Positions 22,987-32,927 of a stretch of 64,000 nt of DNA are shown piece after piece; the stretch's first letter is position 1, and every line of letters starts with the position of its first letter. The DNA is from Corynespora cassiicola. Lineage: Eukaryota > Ascomycota > Dothideomycetes > Pleosporales > Corynesporascaceae. Both the position numbers and the translations under genes were made by a program. The stretch spans positions 496,001 to 560,000 of the forward strand of contig JAEUWY010000016.1 of the NCBI GenBank assembly GCA_022059125.1, written 5' to 3'. The notes under the pieces are model-generated. The model saw only the letters and a program-made list of their open reading frames with translations. It was not told where the DNA came from and ran no database searches.

Positions 22987-23049
22987 GAGAGAGAGGACCT
23001 AGGCCATGATGCCGTGGTCAACGATCGATGCGGCAATGCGGTTTGCAAT

Positions 23050-23050
<1 letters not shown>

Positions 23051-23084
<34 letters not shown>
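23051..23084. repeat. (CA)17 microsatellite
   Basis: Thirty-four bases of uninterrupted CA, followed by ATGCATGCAT. Confidence 0.95.
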
Positions 23085-23086
<2 letters not shown>

Positions 23087-23902
23087 CATGCATCTGTGTG
23101 TATGCATGTAACGGTGGATAAATGTTTGGGTGCGGCCTGCGCGCGAGAACCCGGCCATGTGTGGACGGAGATTATGCGGATGGGTGCGGATCGAAGGAGT
23201 GGGTGGCCGGAGCGGAAGGCGACGCAGAAACAGTCTATCCATGTGTATGCTGCGCGCGTACAATGCCTTGACAGGGCAATGATCAAGTCTAGACAAGGTT
23301 TGGGGTTTGTAGCAGTGCATTCTTGAGCCTACCAAAGAAAAGGAAAATAAATAGAAAAGCAAGCTGTTCCTGGTTTGATCTCTTGCGGACAAGTTGCATC
23401 TTGCCAATCCATCCCCGAGACGTAACAATAGGAAATGCCGAACCCTTTCACTCATCAGGTACAATGTAACATCACCCTTCTGCACCTTCCAATCATGCGG
23501 GCCAATGCCTATATTAAAGTAAAAAACATACCTTATTGCAGGTGCACCATCACATGTGCACGGCATGAAGCTACCTAGGTACAATCGAGCAATCGAAGCC
23601 AACCATCATGTGCAGTACCTCAGTCCCTCCATCCACGGAGCCAGAGCACATGATTGCCTTCCATGAATTCAGGTATCCTCTCTACAACCTCGAGCCACCT
23701 GCCCCGTGGAGACAAGACACCTAGGTACAAGAGGAAGAATGCCCGCCGTGTCCATCAATCGAACCCTACATGCCCAGCGTCTCGTCTAAAATACATTGGG
23801 TGGGTCAATAGTGATCTAGATATACATGATGGATCCCTTGGCAAGGGCCTGCATCGTTTTTGCTTCCATTTTGTTGGGCAGTGTGCTGGCCGTGGAGAGA
23901 AT

Positions 23903-25039
23903 CTACTTCTTGGCGTAGAGCTTCTTCTTCCTGGTCATTGCTTCTTCAAGGTCTGCCCATAGGTAATAAGAGACTTTGTTTGAGTACCACCTAGTCTCCG
24001 CCTTGATGACTTTGTCTGCCTTGATTTGCTCAAGATAGCTCAAGAAATTGACATCGGTCCTATAGAGGGATCGACGGCCAAAAAACACAAGGGTCAGGGT
24101 CCTTAATTTGGCGTGTCGTAGCATACGAAGGCAGTCAATTAGATACTCGTCATTGATGTATCGACGTGCCTCGATCGTCTTGAGATAGGGGGTCAACGAC
24201 TGTGTAGCATCGTCGAACTCAAACTTGATGTCCCTCAAGTATTGGAGGTTTGCCGGGCCCATGGTCTTCAGGAAATAGCGTACGTCCTTGTAGCCGACTT
24301 CTTTGAGTGTCTCATCCCACATAGGAGCCCTCGTACGGCGATCTCGATGGAACTGGAAAGTGTTTTCGCCATAGAGGATACTGCAGGCTTCGCTATGGAC
24401 CGTTTTGCATGTGCGCAAGAACTGGCCTGAACGGGAGCAACTTTGCTCAGCCCGATCCCCAAAGGCGATGATGTTCGATGGCGCCAACAACAGCCTCCGG
24501 TAAATGTTGTTGCGGACCTCACCAGGGAGATCAGTGAAGCTGAGAGCGTTTGGATCGAATGCGTCATCGTCCGAGGCAAGCCCGTCCTCGTCAACCCTGC
24601 GGACCTCATGGGGCGGAGTTTCGACATTCTGTGCTGCAGCATCCTGTGTAGCCGCAGTAGCCAGATTGTTCAAGAGCTCACTGTCCAATTTGACCTGTAG
24701 TGGGCCACAGAATCCCATGGGAATGTTGAACTGCAGAATGACAGATGGCTGCTGTTTGGCGCGATGATACATGCCAACCCCATCTTCTCCCTCGGATAAC
24801 CCATCGGGATCTTCGTCATCATAGATTGTGGGATCAAGAGGAGGTGGTTCTGGGGAGACAGGACGCTTGCGCTTGGACTTCTTGGACTTGGCTTTAGGCC
24901 TGGACCTTATCACGTCGTCGTCATCGTTTGATTCGGAGAATGAGTCGAGATGATCGTCATCCTCGATGAGTGACGAGTCCACAAATCCGATTTGCTTCTT
25001 TGACTTGCCAGCGTTGCGACGCTTGGGGCGGCCTGCCAT
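23903..25039 (-). CDS. F-box-like nuclear protein of unknown function
   Basis: 378-residue intronless protein starting MAGRPKRRNAGKSKK; the frame is open further upstream but has no other ATG that looks better. The first 100 residues are charged, with basic clusters (KAKSKKSKRKRP, residues 49-60, a likely nuclear localisation signal) alternating with acidic runs. Residues about 168-225 read SFTDLPGEVRNNIYRRLLLAPSNIIAF and then LRTCKTVHSEACSILYGENTF, the F-box/2EXR-like pattern common in expanded fungal families, in which a short helical motif is followed by a CkxihxEaxxilYgxNxF segment. Such proteins are presumed ubiquitin-ligase adaptors, but for this group that is unproven. A C-terminal Lys/Arg tail (MTRKKKLYAKK) ends the protein. 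Confidence 0.75.
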   Translation of the reverse strand: MAGRPKRRNAGKSKKQIGFVDSSLIEDDDHLDSFSESNDDDDVIRSRPKAKSKKSKRKRPVSPEPPPLDPTIYDDEDPDGLSEGEDGVGMYHRAKQQPSVILQFNIPMGFCGPLQVKLDSELLNNLATAATQDAAAQNVETPPHEVRRVDEDGLASDDDAFDPNALSFTDLPGEVRNNIYRRLLLAPSNIIAFGDRAEQSCSRSGQFLRTCKTVHSEACSILYGENTFQFHRDRRTRAPMWDETLKEVGYKDVRYFLKTMGPANLQYLRDIKFEFDDATQSLTPYLKTIEARRYINDEYLIDCLRMLRHAKLRTLTLVFFGRRSLYRTDVNFLSYLEQIKADKVIKAETRWYSNKVSYYLWADLEEAMTRKKKLYAKK

Positions 25040-26189
25040 GGTGAGTCGGTATTCAAACGCCAGGCGTCGTGGAGAGACAGAAGCCGAGTTGCGAGGGTGA
25101 GAAAGGTTGTTGTTGTTGTTGGGAGCCAGGGGAGTTAGAAGGTGAGCCAAGGGCGTGTTTGTCCGCGTTTGTTTATAGGGAAGGCGCGGCCAGGACGCGA
25201 CTTGCACCTGGATTGAGGTTCGCCCGTATGGGGACGCAGCCGGGTAGGTCCGGGGCTGATTCGCAACCCACCTGGTGGTCACTTTATGATTGCAACACGA
25301 CAACCGGCCATGGAAGAAGGGTGCTTTGTGATGGTGGCTTCACGACAGTCGGTTCTTGGAAGACAAACGGCTCTCGTCTGGGAAAAGGGCGCGATGTGAT
25401 GAAGCACGTGTCAGCCAGGCCAACGAGGGAAACATGAGATGAGTGAGATGAGAGCAGTGAGAGGGGGAGGAGTGAAGGCGTGGCCGGGGGGCCTGGAAGG
25501 GGTATGGAGTTGGGTATGGGCAGGTGGAGGTGTAGACGATGCTGCCTAGGTGCCTAGGTAGGTGCACCGTGGGCGAGGGACTCCCTAGGACATGGGATGA
25601 AAGTAAGAAGGGACAGGGTACACTGCGCTTCCAAGGTCCACACGCGGAAAATGCGATCGATGGCTATTACGTGAGGCTATATGAAGCTATACAGTTACGT
25701 AGCATGGCCAGCATCCAGTCCTTGGAGATGCCGAGGCCACCGCACACGGCCGAAATGCAAAGGCAGTCGAGCACAACCAATTCCAATCATAAGCTTTGCC
25801 GTCCCCTCTGGGTGGTGAGGTGCCCGGGGCGCGTCAGCAGCACCCACGTCGGCCAGCAAGAGCCAGCCGAGTGAGCATGGAGCTGTCTCAAAGGCGTTGA
25901 ATCATCTTGGTTTTAGTTGTGACGAGGAGGAAAGAGACACGAGGTTGGCGCGAACAAAACCGCCGCCGCAAAAACCCCCGGGCCGAGCGACCCACCGTCT
26001 GTGCGCCTGGGCACCCCAGCCGGGCCCAGCCACGCGCGCGCCACCTCCAGACGCAGCAAAAGTACCCAGCGTCGGCTCGGCCTATTAACGGACCACCAGG
26101 CAGAAAGTGGATCCGCCCATCATTCGACTGTTGATGACATCGAGCGCGCCTGTCGCTTCCTCCCCAGTTCACCCACACGCTTCACAGTC
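25040..26189. other. Divergent intergenic region upstream of SHM1
   Basis: 1.15 kb with no supportable gene. It contains a TTG run at 25107-25121, tandem CCTAGGTG/CCTAGGTA units at 25544-25566, and a GC-rich promoter side toward SHM1. Frames are short and mostly start at non-ATG codons. Confidence 0.5.
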
Positions 26190-27990
26190 ATGGCAGCCCT
26201 GAGGTCCGTCTTTCGCGCCCCCCTCGGCCAGCTCAGCCGCCGCTCGTCCCCAGCAATTGCGGCCAGCCATTCCAGGCTCCTCCAGCGGCAGTGGCGGGGT
26301 TATGCATCGTCCGCCGACAGCCAGCAAAAGGTGCCCCTTCCCAGAATGCCTCAAAATTGTGGTGCAATGTAGCTAACCAAGCTTCAGCTGCTGGTGGCAG
26401 ACCTCGAGGACGCCGACCCTGCCGTGTACCAGATCATTGAGAAGGTACATACCCATCAAGTCCCCCACAGGTCGCTCTCTGGAAGCTCACCGCATCCGCA
26501 CTACAGGAGAAGAACCGCCAGAAGCACTTCATAAACCTCATTCCCTCCGAGAACTTCACCTCCCAAGCTGTTCTCGATGCGCTGGGCAGCGTCATGCAGA
26601 GTGCGTCCCCCCGCGGGTCCTGCTTGGACTCGAGCTCACATCTCCCACAGACAAATATTCAGAAGGCTATCCCGGAGCGCGATACTATGGAGGGAACGAG
26701 TACATTGACGAGGCAGAGCGCCTGTGCCAGCAGCGAGCTCTGAAGGCATTTGGCCTCAACGAAGCCGAATGGGGTGTCAATGTCCAGCGTAAGGCCACTT
26801 CAATCCAGAAGGGCCAATGCCACTGCTAACTCGTACATTCAAAAGCTCTCTCTGGCTCGCCTGCAAACCTCTACGCCTACTCCGCTGTCTTGAACGTTCA
26901 CGATAGGATACTGGCTCTCGACCTCCCTCACGGTGGCCATCTCTCCCACGGCTATCAAACCCCCACCAAGAAGATCTCGGCCGTATCCAAGTATTTCGAG
27001 ACACTGCCCTACAGACTCGACGAAAAGACCGGATTCATTGATTACGCCAAAATGGAGGAGCTGGCGCATCTCTACCGCCCAAAGATCATTGTTGCGGGAA
27101 CATCCGCGTATAGCCGGCTCATTGAGTACGAACGAATGAAGAAGCTAGCCGACAGCGTAGGCGCTTATCTCCTTTCGGACATGGCACACATCTCCGGTTT
27201 GGTCGCCGCGGGAGTGATTCCCTCGCCTTTTCCCCATTCAGACATTGTAACCACGACGACCCACAAATCTCTGAGGGGCCCTCGCGGCGCCATGATCTTT
27301 TACCGCAAAGGCGTTAGGCGCGTCGATAAGAAGGGTGTCGAGGAGAAGTATGATCTCGAAGGGCCGATCAACGCATCGGTTTTCCCAGGACATCAAGGCG
27401 GTCCGCACAACCACACAATCACCGCCTTGGCCGTTGCCCTGCAGCAGGCCCAGAGCAAAGAGTTTAAGCAGTACCAACAGACCGTCCTGGAGAATGCCAA
27501 GGCCCTTGCGGAGCGTCTTGGTAACTCCAAGGAGAAGGGCGGTCTCGGATACAACATCGTCAGTGGTGGTACTGACAACCATCTCGTCCTCATCGACCTC
27601 AAGGACAAGGGCGTCGATGGTGCACGTGTCGAGCGTGTGTTGGAGCTTGTCGGCGTAGCCAGCAACAAGAACACTGTCCCCGGCGACAAGTCGGCCATGA
27701 AGCCAGGCGGTCTTCGAATGGGCACGCCTGCCATGACTACAAGAGGTTTCCAGCCAGACGACTTCCGCAGGGTTGCCGACGTTGTCCACCGCGCCGTGGG
27801 AATCACCCAGAAGCTCGACAAGGACGCAAAGGCCAAGGCAGAGGAGTCGGGCAGGAAGAACCCTGGCAGCGTTGCCGCCTTCAAGGAGTATCTGGGCGAG
27901 GGGGATGATGTGACTGATATCGTGCAACTCCGAAAGGAGGTTGAAGACTGGGTTGGCACCTTCAGCTTGCCCTGGGACAAGGACTCGTGA
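26190..27990 (+). CDS. SHM1: Serine hydroxymethyltransferase, mitochondrial
   Basis: Five exons: 26190-26330, 26388-26444, 26507-26600, 26651-26788, 26846-27990; 524 residues. It interconverts serine and glycine with tetrahydrofolate and PLP. The N-terminus ([20 protein letters not shown]...[13 protein letters not shown]) is basic, Ser/Ala-rich and lacks acids, as expected for a mitochondrial presequence. Core motifs are [48 protein letters not shown] and the PLP site [13 protein letters not shown], with the Schiff-base lysine at residue 284. The four introns (57, 62, 50, 57 nt) all have GT...AG ends, and each junction restores family sequence. It is longer than yeast Shm1 (490), mainly through the presequence. 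Confidence 0.95.
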
Positions 27991-28395
27991 TGAAAAATAG
28001 GAGTGTGTTCATGTCTCCTGGGAGCGCATGCTCATTAATTTCAACGCATGGCGGCATGCAATGTAGCAAGAAAGTAGCATTCAACAGCGGATTCTTGGCG
28101 TTGTGGTGAAATGGGCTGTTTGTATATACATCTCTTTCACTCTGCTCATCGCTTCGGCTCTGGAGAATAAAACCGTGTTATTGTTTACCCACCCACCTGC
28201 TGCCTCCAACGCGACGCCACCACCACTCACCCACGCACACACCGTACGACACACTGACACTCTCTGTGGCGCCATCCTGCCATCTCCGCCATCCCTGGCA
28301 TGTCCGGTATGGTCTCCACCCCAGAGACTCCCTCGAATATCGCTGACCCTGTCCTCGCTCGGTAGACTTCCACATATACATTTGGCTTTGCGGCT
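27991..28395. other. SHM1 3' flank and leader of the candidate microprotein gene
   Basis: About 400 bp. The right part is pyrimidine-rich (CCACCCACCTGCTGCC, CATCTCCGCCATCCC), typical of a fungal leader. It contains a 21-codon upstream ORF at 28300-28365 that ends 30 bp before the microprotein ATG. Confidence 0.45.
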
Positions 28396-28569
28396 ATGTC
28401 GCAGAGTGCGCCTCCTCCGACCACCAAGGGGGTGGCCACTGCGACCATGCCCAACAGCACCGCCGACGAGAACAGCACAAGTCATCACTGGTACGAGGGT
28501 AACTGGGTCCCAAATGTGATCCATGTATTCCTCACCCTCGAGCTCTTTTCTGTCCTCCTGTTCGTCTAG
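28396..28569 (+). CDS. Candidate 57-residue tail-anchored microprotein
   Basis: A short ATG frame not matching any family I recognise. Residues 1-30 are polar (Ser/Thr/Pro/Asn), then HHWYEGNWVPN leads into a C-terminal hydrophobic stretch, NVIHVFLTLELFSVLLFV, that could form one membrane helix reaching the very end of the protein. The layout around it looks transcribed: a pyrimidine-rich leader with a short upstream ORF before it, and a good intron (28603-28676, GTAAGT...AATAG) after the stop. An alternative spliced frame starting at ATG 28523 overlaps it (see findings). Coding status is inferred; the downstream intron would lie in the 3' UTR. Confidence 0.4.
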   Translation: MSQSAPPPTTKGVATATMPNSTADENSTSHHWYEGNWVPNVIHVFLTLELFSVLLFV

Positions 28570-29761
28570 CTTTGCGCCTTTGGCTGACTCGAGATCCCCA
28601 CGGTAAGTTCCTATCCCTTCCCTCGAATGTTTGCGGCAAATAATGGGGGAAAAAAGTTGATCATGTATTGCAATAGTGCCTATCGCGACTTTGTGGGCGT
28701 CGACGGCTTCGTCAAACCCAGGCTACTCTGCCCGTGGGTTCACACCTGACGACGATAGAAGGGAGCAACCAGATGACCTACGGGCTTCAAGCCAGGGTGT
28801 AAGACAATGGAGGGCTCGAGGGGGATTTTCGACTTGAATCCTTTCCTGTGTGTGCGATTGCTTTGGTTTCGTCAGCCACTCCTCGGTCTAACTTTGACAT
28901 GGTATGTATGGTCTAAAACCAAAACCTTCTACTTTGAAGGAGAATCTTCCCATGGCACCTCCGTAAACATAAAGAGTTAATAGTATATTTGTAAACTTAC
29001 CCAATGTAGGCAGCGGAGCGCAACGCAGCCAGCTAGGATAACTCACCCATCGCATACCACACCCAGACAGATCTAGCCTACGACTCAAGACCAGGGCACC
29101 GTGTGAACATCATGCACATCGCCGACCTTGTCGGACAAGTGCACTCGCTCGATCTGCAATCTTATGGCGCCATCTGTTCATCTCAACGCCACACGCCCAA
29201 CTCCGTCCACATGCTACCAATTCCAGCCTTCCAGTCCGCCACCGCATAACCCACAACCCACCCACCCGCGCCTTCTGGAAGCACCCATCTCTCTCTACGC
29301 ATCAACAGGATCTAAACCTTGTCCACTCATACATCACATCACCCCACACATCGATCCCGCATTAATCTTCTCCTTGGCCCCAAGCCCTCCCCCCCCTTCA
29401 GTCAAGAAAGGCATCTACACATCCGAGCCGGGGGAAACAGGCACCCACCCAGATATCCCAGGCCACCCCAGGCCACACAAGACGCCACCATTCCCCTCCT
29501 CAAAAGAAAGCCAAGGGAAGAGGGAAAAAAAACCCAGGCAATCTGTCCACCACCGCGATCCTCCCGCCCGGAACCAAGCAAGTGACAAATGCCGTGTTTC
29601 AAGACGCTGCCTCACAGTCCGCATCGGGAAGGATGCGAGTCCACGACCCCGGCGCAGCGTCGCCTCGACGACCGTGACGTAAGGGGAACACCCCATCTCG
29701 CCCGAAGCCGCGATGCGCCGTGGCAGTGGGTGTGGGAAAGGTGGGGAGGCGCAGGCAGACA

Positions 29762-29825
<64 letters not shown>

Positions 29826-30737
29826 AAGGACGCGTCCCAGAGACTGGGTCATCTGTCCCGTCTGTCGTGTCTGCTGTTTGTCGGACGACGGGGTACCTCT
29901 TACCATGACAGGTGGGGCGGCGCAGTGTTCCCATGTGCGTGTGCGTAGCTGTGCCTGTCGGTACCTTGGCCAGGTACCTACCTGCCATGAGACGTTGGGT
30001 TGTCGGACTGTGGAGATTGACGTGCTAGGTTCACCTGGGAACTTCGAGGTGCGCGAGTGTGTGAACCCCAGCACGCGGACACTATCAGGGCGCACATGGC
30101 CAAGGGCCCTTTTTCTTCTCTCTCTCTTCTTGACATTCGCGCACCGGGGTCATACTGGTGTTGTTCATCAAAATGAGGCGTGCTGCGCAGTCCACGGCGC
30201 GTCGGGCAGACAAACTGGGCCTGGAGTGGCGCATTGGGTATCATGGGCTTGTGCACTAGTGACTCGGATTGAACGCGTAGAGCACATATGGGGATCAATT
30301 GGTGGGGTCGTGGAATTGGTATATTGGATTGATATGAAAAACGAGCGTCTGGCTGGGGTTGGGGTATTCTATGACAACAAGTCGGACGCTAGGATATATG
30401 CTACAAGATGCTATTTGGTAAGAATAAATAGGAAATGAATATAAGGGGTGTGTGAGAAGAAAATCAAGGTCGTTAGTGGTAAACGCCTGTCGCTTCGATT
30501 GATGGGCCCACGGAATGCTTCCTGCCATCGCATGTACAGGCTCTCGTGCCGAAAAGATTAACGCCGGTTGTGACCTCATTAAGTCCTCCTATCTGCGGCT
30601 CGTGCTCTACGGCTTGGCCGGAGCAACTTGCGCGCTTCTGCTCACGTCTTGTGCGCCGTGGAGGCTGCAACTTGCGCGGAATGTTTTTTTTTTCTTTCGA
30701 TTTTACTGAGGTGCTCGCCACAGGACTAAATCCGTCG
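28570..30737. other. 2.2 kb intergenic region
   Basis: No firm gene. It contains a plausible spliced non-coding or 3'-UTR segment at 28603-28676, and the AC microsatellite. A run of C/T-rich DNA at 29200-29520 gives Pro/His-rich frames starting at non-ATG codons. It is the 3' flank of the convergent membrane-protein gene at its right end. Confidence 0.5.
29763..29824. repeat. (AC)31 microsatellite
   Basis: Sixty-two bases of perfect AC dinucleotide, the longest simple repeat in the window. It is intergenic, and frames across it give artificial Thr/His or Val/Cys runs. Confidence 0.97.
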
Positions 30738-32927
30738 TCACCTCTTTACACTAGTATTTCGAATGGGACCCGGTCCATTATCGACGTTGACCCAGTTGGG
30801 TATACTACTCGCCCGATTGCTTCGGGAGGCCTGCCTCGTCACGCTCGCTCGCACTTCTCTGCGGCCAACGTGGCCAAAACCCAGAACCTCTGGGCGGTCA
30901 AGATCAAAGGGATCGGACTGACGCCCGGCGCGTTGTGGAAACAAGTTGGTTGATGGTCGACTAGGACCCGGCTCGCCAAAGAAGAAGGAATCTTGAGACT
31001 CGCGCGAGGCAATCGTAGATGTCGTGTTGAATGTTGGCATCCCAGTGTAAGCATTCGCCGGGCGGACTGGCGGATTTTGGGGCAGCGGTTGCCTGGGAAC
31101 CGGAGGTATGTCTAACGGATCAACGAAGGGATTGTCACTTGTCGTGTAGATGGATGTACTATAGTATGATGATGGTGGGTGTGAGCCAAGTGCGGTCGCA
31201 GAGCTTTGGGTGCGTTTATGCGCACGTGCCGTCTCTTTGAGCCATTCAGGGGTACCGCTGCCGTTTTGCTGCTCTATCTCGTCGAGGATGGAAGCGAAGG
31301 GGTCTTTGGACTTTCGGGCTGCAAGAGCGGGCTTGGGAGATATCGGTCCACGCTGCTGGTTCTGCATACCTGTAGCAAAGTTTTGTTGTTGCGGCCTGGG
31401 ACTGCCTTCTCTCGAGTTGGGGTCGGGGTTCAAGACTGTGAGGCTCCTGGGTGGTTCCAGTGGTTCGGGGTCTGCGAATGGATTCTCGTCGCCATTGCTA
31501 TTGCGTACGACGGGGTCTCCAACAATACCGGGAAAGGGGGATTTGGGGCCTACTACCAGGCTGTCTTCCTTTTTGTGCAGCAATGTTCTCGACCTCTTGA
31601 GACTCGGCATGCGTTCGCCAAAACGATCACCGAGACCCCGTAGTTGTTGCCGAAACTTGTTGTTTGGTTCGCTGATGGATCGGTTTCTCCCATTCGAGCC
31701 CACCGAATAGACAGAGCTGACACTGCTGCGAGGGACGTGTCTGCGGTACGGGTTCTCGGCAGGTCCCGACTTCTTACCCTTCATCTTTGCAATAAAGACG
31801 CCGATAGCTCCTGGAATCGCTCGTGCCTTTTCTGGGATGACTGAAAACCTTCCTGGGAAGGCCTTGGCCTTGGATGCAAGCCCAGCATTGCCCTGCTGCT
31901 TCTCAGCGATGCGCTGCTGCCATTGCTCATACGACTCTCTCGTCTTGCGTTTTCGCAGACAGAGGAACAGAAGCGTACAGATGAGAGCAATGGCAGCAAC
32001 TCCACCAACGACACCACCCACGATCCCTCCCACATTCGTCTGGCCTCCATTGGCAATGGTAAGCCCCCCGTCGCTGCCATTTGAATCACCATTGGAAGGA
32101 GAGCCCTGGCCTGGCGTGAAGATGCCCCCAGCCGAGCTTCCTGGGTTAGCGGTTGTCGGGGTGGGCTGGGGTTCTTGTGGCTGCGTGTCTGGCAAGGGCT
32201 GGGACGTCGAAGAAGGAATGGGCAGCGCCTGCACTGGGTCAGGCAAGGACTGTACCGAAGACTCGGCTGGGGCAGCGGGATCGGATGAGGGTGCGGGGGC
32301 GGGCTCGGGTGATGGCGAGGGCGAGGGCGCAACGGGGACTGCAGGGGCTATTGAGGGTGCCGTGGACGGAGTCTCGGCGACTGAAGTTACAGCTACATTG
32401 TTCGAGTCAGAGCTTGATGGAGCTGTATTCACTGGCGGAGCCGCTGGAAGGGCAGCTACAGAAGCGATTGGTGCTGGCGCCGAAGTGACGGCCACTGCTG
32501 GACTTGGGGCAGCCGCGGCAGGCGGGGAAGGCCGCAAGATTGCACGCGGAGAAGAAGAGGCCTCTACTGATGAAGAAACTGCTCGATCCGTACCTATGGC
32601 GGAGGAAGCTGAAGATGGAGCCACTGCCGCGGCACTCGTGGGCGCAACGTCGGGCGTGTCTGCTGGCGTGTCCGCTGGCGGGGAGGAGGATGCAGGGGGC
32701 GGAGGAGGTGGAGGTGGAGGCGGCGGCGGCGCGGGGGGAGCGGACGACTGTTCGGCGGCGCTCGTCTGGATCTGTTGTGCGTCTTCGGTGGTGGAGGTTT
32801 GCAGCTCAGTGGGAGTGACCTGGGCCGGGGCCTCTGAAGTGAAGGACGAAGTGACTGCGGTGCGGGCCCGGGAGCGCGTACATCGTCTCCCACTCACCGT
32901 GGTGACAGAGTCTTGCGGAGTGGCCAT
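30738..32927 (-). CDS. Single-pass membrane protein with long Ser/Thr/Pro/Ala-rich ectodomain
   Basis: 729 residues from the first ATG of the frame (MATPQDSVTTV). Residues about 25-295 are Ser/Thr/Pro/Ala-rich with a poly-Pro run, likely heavily O-glycosylated. Residues about 300-323 (GGIVGGVVGGVAAIALICTLLFLCL) are one membrane helix with the Gly-zipper style of fungal WSC/Mid2-type sensors, followed by the stop-transfer RKRKTR. The 400-residue cytoplasmic tail is Ser/Arg-rich with several NPF tripeptides (ENPFAD, DNPFVD), which are potential endocytic signals. There is no classical N-terminal signal peptide. A GTGAGT donor after codon 10 and a CAG 78 nt further on make an in-frame intron possible (see findings). 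No enzymatic domain; a wall-sensor role is inference only. Confidence 0.75.
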   Translation of the reverse strand: MATPQDSVTTVSGRRCTRSRARTAVTSSFTSEAPAQVTPTELQTSTTEDAQQIQTSAAEQSSAPPAPPPPPPPPPPPPASSSPPADTPADTPDVAPTSAAAVAPSSASSAIGTDRAVSSSVEASSSPRAILRPSPPAAAAPSPAVAVTSAPAPIASVAALPAAPPVNTAPSSSDSNNVAVTSVAETPSTAPSIAPAVPVAPSPSPSPEPAPAPSSDPAAPAESSVQSLPDPVQALPIPSSTSQPLPDTQPQEPQPTPTTANPGSSAGGIFTPGQGSPSNGDSNGSDGGLTIANGGQTNVGGIVGGVVGGVAAIALICTLLFLCLRKRKTRESYEQWQQRIAEKQQGNAGLASKAKAFPGRFSVIPEKARAIPGAIGVFIAKMKGKKSGPAENPYRRHVPRSSVSSVYSVGSNGRNRSISEPNNKFRQQLRGLGDRFGERMPSLKRSRTLLHKKEDSLVVGPKSPFPGIVGDPVVRNSNGDENPFADPEPLEPPRSLTVLNPDPNSREGSPRPQQQNFATGMQNQQRGPISPKPALAARKSKDPFASILDEIEQQNGSGTPEWLKETARAHKRTQSSATALGSHPPSSYYSTSIYTTSDNPFVDPLDIPPVPRQPLPQNPPVRPANAYTGMPTFNTTSTIASRESQDSFFFGEPGPSRPSTNLFPQRAGRQSDPFDLDRPEVLGFGHVGRREVRASVTRQASRSNRASSIPNWVNVDNGPGPIRNTSVKR

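Larger units (their letters stand above)
21314..23902. other. 2.6 kb convergent intergenic region rich in microsatellites
   Basis: No gene I can support. It lies between the stops of CNS1 (+) and the F-box-like gene (-). It contains many different simple repeats listed separately, several CCTAGGTA-type motifs (21345-21361, 23573-23582, 23719-23728), and the repeat GTCACTTCT at about 22000-22024. Translated frames here are products of these repeats. Confidence 0.55.

Noticed and set aside
22881..23093. Cys/Val-repeat protein across the CA microsatellite
   Set aside because: Purely a translation of the dinucleotide repeat.
23745..23775. Minus-strand GGTTCGATT, another B-box-like sequence
   Set aside because: Flanking bases do not pair as a T arm and no A box precedes it.
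26445..26506. Alternative 3' splice site at 26470 in SHM1 intron 2
   Set aside because: It would add 12 in-frame codons, but the intron would be only 26 nt, too short to splice, and the insertion breaks a conserved region.
29128..29682. 184-residue Pro/His/Ser-rich frame
   Set aside because: Starts at TTG, lies in C/A-rich repeat-like DNA and has no intron or domain support.
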